A DNA stretch of 38,389 nt from Deltaproteobacteria bacterium CG_4_8_14_3_um_filter_43_13. Lineage in GTDB: Bacteria; Desulfobacterota; UBA8473. The stretch's first letter is position 1, and each line of letters begins with the position of its first letter. The DNA is taken from the NCBI GenBank assembly GCA_002782605.1, contig PFIF01000184.1, positions 1 to 38,389 of the forward strand. Reading direction: 5' to 3'. Shown piece by piece: positions 25,414 to 32,513 of this stretch. The notes under the pieces are model-generated. The model did not search any database, was not told the DNA's origin, and saw only the letters and a list, made by a program, of their open reading frames with translations. The position numbers and the translations under genes were made by a program.

Positions 25414-26631
25414 ATGAGGGACGTCCTAGCAATGATCATGGCAGGGGGGGGCGGACAGCGGCTTTATCCATTAACCCGTGACAGGGCCAAACCGGCAGTC
25501 TGTTTCGGAGGAATATACCGCTTGATCGACTTCACATTAAGCAATTGCATCAATTCAAGAGCTCGAAAGATTGTGGTCCTGACCCAATACAAATCCCTGT
25601 CACTGGAGCGGCATTTGAGGTTGGGGTGGGATATGTTAGATTCAGAACTTGACGAATATATATTTCCGATCCCTGCCCAGATGAGGACCAGCGGGGAATG
25701 GTATAAGGGGACGGCAGACAGCATCTATCAGAATTTATACTTTGCCGATACAGTAAATCCCCGGTATTTCCTGATCCTCTCAGCGGATCATGTGTACAAA
25801 ATGGACTATTCCAAAATGCTCGCCTTTCATCAAGAGAAAGGCGCCGATGTTACTGTGGCCGCCATAGAGATCGATCAGACCGTCGCATCTCGGTTCGGTA
25901 TACTGAAGGTGGATGAAGAAGACAGTGTGATAGGTTTTGAGGAAAAGCCTGAGAGAATCGAGGTTTCACCCGGCAGCAAGCAGTCCCTCTTTGCCAACAT
26001 GGGGGTCTATATCTTCAATAGTGACATCTTAAGAGAATCACTTGAGGAGGATGCCCATAAAGAGACCAATCACGACTTTGGCAAGGACATTATCCCGGAG
26101 ATAATCCACAAAGCGAGGGTCTTTGCGCATAACTTTAGAGATGAAAACAAGAAGGAAGCCAAATACTGGAGGGATGTTGGCACCATCGATGCTTACTTTA
26201 ATGCCAATATGGACCTGGTTACACCGGATCCAGCACTGAACCTTTATGACTCTGACTGGCCCATACGTACCTATCAAGGTCATTACCCTCCTGCCAAGAC
26301 CGTCTTTGCGCAGGAATATCCTGGTGGAAGGTTGGGTATCTGTCTCGATTCTATGGTCTCAGGGGGATGTATAATTAGCGGCGGCAGGGTGCAAAACTCT
26401 GTCCTCTCTCCCCGTGTTAGAATCAACAGTTACGCTGATATTCGGGAATCCGTTTTGATGGAAGGTGTAGAGGTAGGCAGACATTCTAAGATCAGGAGGT
26501 CTATCATAGATAAAAGAATAAAGATACCTCAAGGAACAGAGATCGGTTATGACCTGGAAGCGGACAGAAAGCGGTTTTTTGTAAGTGAGTCAGGGATAGT
26601 GGTTATACCTAAAGGCACTAAAATTCCATAA
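25414..26631 (+). CDS. glgC: glucose-1-phosphate adenylyltransferase GlgC
   Basis: 405 residues. MAGGGGQRLYPLTRDRAKPAVCFGG (nucleotide loop), RLIDFTLSNCINS, GTADSIYQNLYF, FGILKVDEEDSVIGFEEKP and YWRDVGTIDAYFNANMDL are the ADP-glucose pyrophosphorylase motifs; the C-terminal 100 residues form the left-handed beta-helix (SVLSPRVRINSYADIRESVLMEGVEVG). It makes ADP-glucose, the donor for glycogen synthesis. AAAGGAGGGG precedes the ATG. It is the last gene of the plus-strand alpha-glucan group and converges on metF. GlgA itself is not in this operon; the synthase-like gene is at 1970-3664. Confidence 0.95.
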   Translation: MRDVLAMIMAGGGGQRLYPLTRDRAKPAVCFGGIYRLIDFTLSNCINSRARKIVVLTQYKSLSLERHLRLGWDMLDSELDEYIFPIPAQMRTSGEWYKGTADSIYQNLYFADTVNPRYFLILSADHVYKMDYSKMLAFHQEKGADVTVAAIEIDQTVASRFGILKVDEEDSVIGFEEKPERIEVSPGSKQSLFANMGVYIFNSDILRESLEEDAHKETNHDFGKDIIPEIIHKARVFAHNFRDENKKEAKYWRDVGTIDAYFNANMDLVTPDPALNLYDSDWPIRTYQGHYPPAKTVFAQEYPGGRLGICLDSMVSGGCIISGGRVQNSVLSPRVRINSYADIRESVLMEGVEVGRHSKIRRSIIDKRIKIPQGTEIGYDLEADRKRFFVSESGIVVIPKGTKIP

Positions 26632-26984
26632 TCAGTCAAATAGTCCACTCAGCGAAATACCTTCTTGAAATACCTTCTTTCTTAACACCATCCCCGAAGA
26701 TACAATTAGTTCGCCCTGAAAAATTCCCTTTTCCAAACATTTGAATAATTCTGAAGTTTCCTGAGTTTTTATACACAGTGTTTCTAGCCCATTGAAATAA
26801 ATGAGGGAAAAAGGGTAAGCGATGATATGGTTATAGCTATTGATCATGGGGACATCCGAAAGAAGTATGGGGAGAAGATGGAGTATATAGCAAAGATTCG
26901 TGATGGTAGTGAGAAGGAGATTGAAGAGGGTTACTGGTACATGTCAACGGCGGGTTGGTTATGCGAGGGGTTATCTTCCCATTC
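26632..26984. other. 353-bp gap between convergent genes, nothing recognised
   Basis: Between the 3' ends of glgC and metF. Two short readings exist (minus 26632-26847; plus 26827 onward) but neither has a ribosome site or family features, and the plus one runs into the metF antisense strand. No strong terminator hairpin or repeat found. Confidence 0.5.
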
Positions 26985-27872
26985 TCAGACCAATCTTGCA
27001 GCGGCCATTATATCGGGCACCAGCTCCTCTCTCCCTATAGCCATGATGTGCACACCGTCACACATCCTCTCCTCCTGAATCCGCATGATCATACGGCCGG
27101 CAATCTCTATCCCCTTTTCTATAGCCCTACCTTTAGGCGCGGAGGCCATTTCATCGATCGGCTCCTGTGGTACGTTGACTCCGGCAACGTTCTTATTCAT
27201 AAACCGTGCCATAGGAGCGGAGGTTAGAAGGATGATGCCGGCTAGTATCTTTGCGGGAAACTGTCTGGCGTAGTCCATAAATTGTTTAAATCTGTCAAGG
27301 TCGTACACTGCCTGGGTCTGGATAAACTCGGTGCCTGCCTCAATCTTCTTTTCAAATTTTATAAGCTGGGGCTCGAGAGGGTTGGCCTCGGGGGTAACTA
27401 TAGCGCCGGCACAAAAAGAGATGCCTCCATCCAGGTCGTTCCCTGCCAGGTCCTTCCCTCTTTCCAATCTTCTGATCGCCGCCAACAACTGACTCGAATC
27501 CAGGTCAAAGACGCTCTTGGCCTCTTTGTGGTCACCCAGAAGGACTGAATCACCCGTGAGACAAAGGACATTATGAATCCCTCTGCTTGAGGCAAAGAGA
27601 AGATCTGCCTGTAATGCCAACCGGTTCCGGTCCCTACAGGTCATCTGCAATATGGGTTCTCCGCCCATCTCTTTGATCAAGAGAGCACCTCCCAGGGAAG
27701 GAAACCGCATAACCGAACTCTGATGATCTGTAATATTTATGGCATCCACCTTATCTTTCAGAAGCTCGATATGGTGGACCATCTTCTCCAGATTTGTCCC
27801 TTTCGGTGGCGCTACCTCAGAGGTAACCACAAATTTGCCCGATTCCAGTGCCTTTTTAAATGAGGAAACCAT
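26985..27872 (-). CDS. metF: methylene-tetrahydrofolate reductase, catalytic subunit (MetF 1)
   Basis: 295 residues, FAD-binding TIM barrel. VVTSEVAPPKGTN holds the conserved catalytic Glu, DAINITDHQ the bacterial-type active-site loop, PILQMTCRDRNR and CLTGDSV the FAD/folate contacts (Asp of LTGD), and FIQTQAVYD the C-terminal active-site strand. It reduces 5,10-methylene-THF to 5-methyl-THF. It lies downstream of metV on the same strand, the order seen in acetogens and other Wood-Ljungdahl organisms where MetF needs MetV. Gap to metV is 145 bases and contains a small hairpin. Well supported as the canonical copy; compare the divergent copy at 35248. Confidence 0.9.
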   Translation of the reverse strand: MVSSFKKALESGKFVVTSEVAPPKGTNLEKMVHHIELLKDKVDAINITDHQSSVMRFPSLGGALLIKEMGGEPILQMTCRDRNRLALQADLLFASSRGIHNVLCLTGDSVLLGDHKEAKSVFDLDSSQLLAAIRRLERGKDLAGNDLDGGISFCAGAIVTPEANPLEPQLIKFEKKIEAGTEFIQTQAVYDLDRFKQFMDYARQFPAKILAGIILLTSAPMARFMNKNVAGVNVPQEPIDEMASAPKGRAIEKGIEIAGRMIMRIQEERMCDGVHIMAIGREELVPDIMAAARLV

Positions 27873-27926
27873 GATCTTCGAATCCTTTCCTTCGAAAAAG
27901 TATTAAATCGTTTACAGTCCACAGTT

Positions 27927-27943
27927 AAACGGTTAAACCGTTT
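27927..27943. repeat. 8-bp-stem hairpin between metV and metF
   Basis: AAACGGTT-A-AACCGTTT followed on the plus strand by more T. Neighbouring GTTTACAGT and ACAGTTAAACGG resemble the ACGGTTTAC-type words inside the elements at 32337 and 36162, so it may be repeat debris rather than a terminator; it lies inside a presumed operon. Confidence 0.45.
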
Positions 27944-28017
27944 TTAAAACCTGCACCAGAGAGCGGGAAAGGGAATTTTTAAGTGTGAACTCGTCAGACT
28001 TCATTAGAAACCTTGCC

Positions 28018-28671
28018 CTAAGATGCTGAGATCACTAATTTCCCAGGCTTAGGCTCTCCCTGGTGATTCCTGGGCTGTTGAAACCTTCTCATGGCATCCA
28101 GAGTGCCTAAGTCCTTTAAACGATTATATATCAAGGTCCAGGCGCAGTCCTTTGCGCTGTCTATCTCACACTTTCCATTGTTGGTGCCGCCACAGGGGCC
28201 ATTCACTAAACCCTTATGGCACGAAGTAACAGGACAAATCCCGCCTGTTTCACCAAGTATGCATGCCCCGCACTGGAGGCATATCTCGTCAAACTGACCT
28301 AAAGCGGTTTCCTTCCCGATAAACAGGGTATCCAGTGCAGGGACAACCAGCTTCTTTAACTGTCTTGCCACGGTTTGGACACCGAAGGCACAGGTCATTA
28401 TGAAAAGCACATCTGCCTGAGCTATCTGTTGACCGTATTTACTCAAGGCATCTCCAGTCAAGTTGTCACAGGCAACAGGCAACACCACACCCCCGGTAAT
28501 CAGCTTGCCCTTATCTGACAGCCTTTCCTTCATGGCTTCCACTTCAGGCTCTCCACCTGTGTGTGTCAAAGTAACGCATGTCCCGCATCCTATTATGAAA
28601 ACCCTTCCCAATCCCTCGAGAAGCCGCAGAATCTCCTCTTCTGATTTTTGTTGTGTAATAGACCTGATCAT
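28018..28671 (-). CDS. metV: MetV, zinc/iron-sulfur partner subunit of methylene-THF reductase
   Basis: 217 residues, MTHFR_C family. N-terminal GCGTCVTLTHTGG and TCAFGVQTVARQL, then a cysteine-rich C-terminal domain with CLQCGACILGETGGICPVTSCHKG, NGPCGGTNNGKCEI and DCAW: enough Cys for FeS clusters and the zinc site known in MetV. It binds MetF and passes electrons to its flavin. The ATG overlaps the stop of the NuoF-GltD gene by four bases (ATGA), tying MetV to that electron-input subunit. Confidence 0.88.
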   Translation of the reverse strand: MIRSITQQKSEEEILRLLEGLGRVFIIGCGTCVTLTHTGGEPEVEAMKERLSDKGKLITGGVVLPVACDNLTGDALSKYGQQIAQADVLFIMTCAFGVQTVARQLKKLVVPALDTLFIGKETALGQFDEICLQCGACILGETGGICPVTSCHKGLVNGPCGGTNNGKCEIDSAKDCAWTLIYNRLKDLGTLDAMRRFQQPRNHQGEPKPGKLVISAS

Positions 28672-31600
28672 ATTGTTGTCCTCTCCTTTTCCAAGTCACA
28701 TCTGAGGCATCTCATAGCCTCACGGTAGGCCTGCTCTTTAGAAAAGCCTTTCTCAACTTCCCGGAAGTCTTTCACCCTTTCCTCTGGTCTCTCGAGTTCG
28801 ATATTGATTCTTGGCCTTTCTTCAGTTGTTTCCTGGTCCAGCGCCAGGCCTGCATCCTCCTTCATGGATGTCTTCTCATCTACGATCTCTATGCGACCTG
28901 TATCACCTTGAAGGTATTTATCTATAGCAATGGATGCCCTCCTCCCCAGGGCTATGGCATTTATCACAACACTTGGACCTGTAGTAAAATCGCCCCCTGC
29001 AAAGACCCCCGGGACATTCGTCGCCAGACGGTTTTCCTCCACCTCCAGACTGCCCCACAGGGCTCGCTCAAGCTGGCTGTCTTCAGACAGGAAAGATATG
29101 TCAGGGGCCTGTCCAACGGAAATAATCACGGCTTCAGCATCCACCATCAGTGCTGTTTTCTCATCCACACTGATACGGGAACGGCCTTCTTCGTTGAAGA
29201 CGGTGATGCTGCGTGCGAACTCCATACCGGTTATCTTCCCGTGCCGATGTATGATCCGCTTCGGCGCCCAGGAAGGATTGATGATGACCCCTTCCTCAAT
29301 GGCCTCCTCAATGTCTTTTTCCCAGGCCGGCATCTCTTCTTTGGTTCTCCGATAGAATATCTGAACATCCGATGCGCCCACCCGCAAGGCGGTTCTGGCA
29401 ACGTCAAAAGCCACATTTCCTCCCCCGATAACGATAACCTTTCCTTTCAGTTCTATATTCTTACCCAGTTTTACATCTCTCAAAAACTGAAGACCGTAAT
29501 ATAGCCCTTCCAGACCCTCTTCTTCGCCCGCGATCTCGATCCGAAGACTTGCATGGGCACCCGCTGCAATAAAAACAGCGCCATACCCTTCTGCCATCAA
29601 GTCATTGACTGTATGCCGGGCATCAATCGGGGAGTTATAACGGATATCTACCCCACGGCTCTCGATATAATCCACCTCTTCTTCAATGACCTTCCGCGGT
29701 AGGCGAAACTCAGGGACAGCAATCCCCAGCATTCCGCCGGCAACCGATTGTGCCTCGAATACCGTCACCTTATAACCCATTTTAGCAAGAAAATAGGCAC
29801 AGGTTAAACCGGCGGGCCCTGCGCCCACTACGGCAATTTTTTTATCTTTAGTTGCCTGAAAAGGCTCACTTGCCCGTCCTATGTGTTCGAAGTACCAGTC
29901 CGAAGCAAAACGCTTGAGTGATCTGATAGCCACGGGATCGTCCAGCTCACCTCGACGGCATTTCAACTCACATGGATGGATGCAGATACGTCCGCACACT
30001 GCAGGAAAGGGATTCCTCTCCCGGATAATCTCCACGGCCTTTTCGTAATTGTTGCGTGCTATGGCTGCTACATAGTTTGGCACATCAATACCTGCAGGAC
30101 AGGCATGCTGGCAGGCTGAGATAACCATGGAATCACATGTTGCCCCTTCACAGCGGTGTTCCAGGATGTGGTCTTCATATTCCTTCATGAAATAGTTCAG
30201 GGTAGAAAGGGCAGGTTTGGGGCACGTCTGGCCAAGCCCGCAGAGGGATGACTCAGTAATCGTCTCCCCGAGTTCCTGTATGGTCTTGATATCCTCGAGT
30301 CTACCCCTGCCCTGGGTGATGCGGGTCAGTATCTCCAGCAACTGGGTTGTACCCACACGACATGGGGTACACTTCCCGCAGGATTCCGCCTGGGTAAAGC
30401 TCAGGAAAAACCGGGCGATCTCCACCATACAGTTGTTCTCATCCATGACCACCATCCCGCCTGATCCCATAATTGCGCCTATCCGCTGTAGGGTATCGTA
30501 ATCTATAGGCAAATTCAAATACTGGGAAGGCACGCATCCGCCCGATGGCCCCCCCATCTGCACCGCCTTGAACTTTCTCCCCTTGAGGATACCACCGCCA
30601 ATATCAAAGACCACCTCTTTCATGGTCACGCCAATGGGAACCTCCACCAGACCGGTGTTATTCACCTTACCTACCAGCGAGAATATCTTTGTGCCCTTAC
30701 TCTTTTCTGTACCTATCTCTGTATACCACCCAACCCCATTTTTGATAATCAACGGAACATTTGCCCATGTCTCCACGTTATTGATATTGCTGGGTTTCCC
30801 ATCCAGTCCTGCCTGAGCAGGAAACGGCGGCCGGGCCCTCGGCATTCCCCGCTTCCCCTCAATAGATGACATCAGGGCGGTTTCCTCGCCACAGACAAAT
30901 GCCCCTGCACCCTTCTTCAGGGAAATATCAAGGTTAAAACCAGCTCCCAGGATATTTTCCCCCAAAAGTCCCCGCTCTCTCATCTGTTCTAAAGCAATAC
31001 CCAAGTGCTCGACTGCAATGGGGTATTCCTCCCTCACATAAATATACCCGTATTCTGCCCCTATGGCATACGCTCCGATGAGCATCCCCTCAAGGACAGC
31101 ATGGGGGTCCCCTTCCAGAACTGAACGATCCATAAAGGCTCCGGGGTCTCCTTCATCTGCATTGCAGATTATATATTTGGGTCGTCCCGGTGCCTGACGG
31201 GCAAATTTCCATTTCAGCCCTGTCGAAAAACCTGCCCCACCCCTGCCTCTCAGTTTTGAGTCAGTTACATCATTTATTACCTCTTCAGGGGTCATACTGG
31301 AAAGGGCTTTGCCAATAGCCCCATATCCTCCAGCGGCGATGTAATCCTCAATATTGGTAGGATCAATCTGCCCGCAATTGGCCAGAACCCTCCTCACCTG
31401 TTTGCCGAAAAAGGGGATATCTTTTTCACATGTAATCTTCTCCCTACTCTCAGGATCTGTATAAAGGAGTCGCTCTACAGGTTTGCCATGGATAAGGGTT
31501 TCGGAGACAATCTCAGGTACATCATCCGTCTCCACCTTGTTATAGAAGATATTATCAGGGTCAACAGCCATAACCGGCCCATTTTCACAGAAACCCCTGC

Positions 31601-31802
31601 AGCCTGTTTTCTTTATTTCTACCTTATCTTCTAAACCACTGATGGTGAGTTCTTGTTTGAAGGCATCAATGATTTTGAGAGATCCTCCAGCACGGCATCC
31701 TGTGCTACAGCATACCTTGACAACCTGCCGTTTAGGGTCACGTTTGCTGAGGATGTTCTGCCGAAGGGCCTCCAGATCTGAAGGGCTTTCAATCTTCTTC
31801 AT
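28668..31802 (-). CDS. NuoF-GltD fusion: NADH-binding flavoprotein with NAD(P)H:acceptor domain
   Basis: 1044 residues in four parts. A thioredoxin-like [2Fe-2S] domain (about 20-110; CCSTGCRAGG, TGCRGFCENGP). NuoF core (about 150-430): RGRGGAGFSTGLKW for NADH and CNADEGDPGAFMDR for FMN. NADH_4Fe4S domain with C475-GKC-TPC481. Then a GltD/NfnB-like part (about 560-1030): FeS Cys in CPAGIDVPNY and CGRICIHPCELKC, FAD-binding GAGPAG (660-665) and NAD(P)-binding GGGNVA (793-798), closing with RCLRCD. Two pyridine-nucleotide sites and two flavins on one chain suit NADH/NADPH transfer or flavin-based bifurcation (inference). It overlaps nuoE by 14 bases upstream and metV by four downstream. Confidence 0.88.
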   Translation of the reverse strand: MKKIESPSDLEALRQNILSKRDPKRQVVKVCCSTGCRAGGSLKIIDAFKQELTISGLEDKVEIKKTGCRGFCENGPVMAVDPDNIFYNKVETDDVPEIVSETLIHGKPVERLLYTDPESREKITCEKDIPFFGKQVRRVLANCGQIDPTNIEDYIAAGGYGAIGKALSSMTPEEVINDVTDSKLRGRGGAGFSTGLKWKFARQAPGRPKYIICNADEGDPGAFMDRSVLEGDPHAVLEGMLIGAYAIGAEYGYIYVREEYPIAVEHLGIALEQMRERGLLGENILGAGFNLDISLKKGAGAFVCGEETALMSSIEGKRGMPRARPPFPAQAGLDGKPSNINNVETWANVPLIIKNGVGWYTEIGTEKSKGTKIFSLVGKVNNTGLVEVPIGVTMKEVVFDIGGGILKGRKFKAVQMGGPSGGCVPSQYLNLPIDYDTLQRIGAIMGSGGMVVMDENNCMVEIARFFLSFTQAESCGKCTPCRVGTTQLLEILTRITQGRGRLEDIKTIQELGETITESSLCGLGQTCPKPALSTLNYFMKEYEDHILEHRCEGATCDSMVISACQHACPAGIDVPNYVAAIARNNYEKAVEIIRERNPFPAVCGRICIHPCELKCRRGELDDPVAIRSLKRFASDWYFEHIGRASEPFQATKDKKIAVVGAGPAGLTCAYFLAKMGYKVTVFEAQSVAGGMLGIAVPEFRLPRKVIEEEVDYIESRGVDIRYNSPIDARHTVNDLMAEGYGAVFIAAGAHASLRIEIAGEEEGLEGLYYGLQFLRDVKLGKNIELKGKVIVIGGGNVAFDVARTALRVGASDVQIFYRRTKEEMPAWEKDIEEAIEEGVIINPSWAPKRIIHRHGKITGMEFARSITVFNEEGRSRISVDEKTALMVDAEAVIISVGQAPDISFLSEDSQLERALWGSLEVEENRLATNVPGVFAGGDFTTGPSVVINAIALGRRASIAIDKYLQGDTGRIEIVDEKTSMKEDAGLALDQETTEERPRINIELERPEERVKDFREVEKGFSKEQAYREAMRCLRCDLEKERTTI

Positions 31803-32301
31803 CTATAACATCCTTTAATTTTTCTTTCTCCTCTTTACCGTACTCTACCAGTATGTTATTTACCTTTGGTGGAGAAAGTTTCCCAAAGTAGGCTCTATTG
31901 ACCATCGTAGTAGGTGCAAGGGCACATGCCCCAAGACAGGCGGTAGTCTCAAGGGTAAACTGATAATCAGAGGTGGTCTCTCCTTCATTCAGCGCCAGCT
32001 CTCTCTTTACCAATCTCAGGATACTCTGACCGCCTTTGACATGACAGGCCGTTCCGCGGCATACTCTGAGTACGTATTTACCCTTAGGCTTTACGGAAAA
32101 TCCTGAGTAAAAAGATATTACTCCCTGGACCTCGGTTGGAAACAGTTTCATGGCACTGGCAATCAAATTAATGGACTCTGGCGGGACATAACCGAACGTT
32201 TCCTGAATATCCTGCAGCAGAGGAATAAGCCCCCATTTCTCGTCTCGGTGTTCGCCGATGATGGAGGTGAGTTTATCCCAATCGATCTCTTTCGGCTTCA
32301 T
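31789..32301 (-). CDS. NuoE-like [2Fe-2S] subunit
   Basis: 170 residues, thioredoxin-like ferredoxin. The cluster ligands are in VCRGTACHVKGG and TTACLGACALAPTTMV, the C-x4-C and C-x3-C pairs of NuoE/HydA-gamma proteins. An N-terminal helical part (LIPLLQDIQETFGYVPPESINLIA) completes the usual length. It relays electrons between NuoF flavin and other clusters. GGGGAG lies seven bases before the ATG. The upstream gap to the nuoG-like gene has been filled by a MITE; before insertion the genes were about 20 bases apart. Confidence 0.92.
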   Translation of the reverse strand: MKPKEIDWDKLTSIIGEHRDEKWGLIPLLQDIQETFGYVPPESINLIASAMKLFPTEVQGVISFYSGFSVKPKGKYVLRVCRGTACHVKGGQSILRLVKRELALNEGETTSDYQFTLETTACLGACALAPTTMVNRAYFGKLSPPKVNNILVEYGKEEKEKLKDVIDEED

Positions 32302-32328
32302 TCGTTTTCTCCCCTATCCCTAAACCTT

Positions 32329-32513
32329 CTCAAGTTGTAACTACTCAGACAGGCACAAAGGCACAGAGCACCAAAGGCACAAAGTATAGTTCAGTTATCA
32401 GTTATCAGTTACCAGTTATCGGTTAATTATTAACTGTAAACTGTTAACCGTAAACCGTATTTTTAGTGCCTATGTGCCTTTGTCTCTTTGTGCCTGAATA
32501 GTTACCTCAAATT
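32329..32513. mobile_element. MITE copy 2 (169 bp) inserted in the end of the nuoG-like gene
   Basis: The element at 32337-32505 has the same ends as copy 1: GTAACTACTCAG and CTGAATAGTTAC, with GGCACAAAG-rich arms. CTCAAGTT (32329-32336) and CTCAAATT (32506-32513) flank it, an 8-bp target duplication with one later change. The core differs from copy 1: tandem CAGTTATC-type units (about 32391-32420) and an ACTGTAAACTGTTAACCG stretch instead of the palindrome. The 36 bases at its right end encode the C-terminus and stop of the nuoG-like protein. Confidence 0.85.

Noticed and set aside
26632..26847. 71-residue minus-strand reading after glgC
   Set aside because: No ribosome site, no recognised family, not near another gene of the same strand; left as unassigned gap.
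26827..27078. 83-residue plus-strand reading
   Set aside because: No ribosome site or family match, and the second half is antisense to metF.
28908..29504. 198-residue plus-strand reading opposite nuoF-gltD
   Set aside because: Antisense shadow of a gene with strong family motifs on the minus strand.
32391..32430. CRISPR-like tandem CAGTTATC units
   Set aside because: Units are 7-8 bases without spacers and lie inside a MITE; no cas genes.
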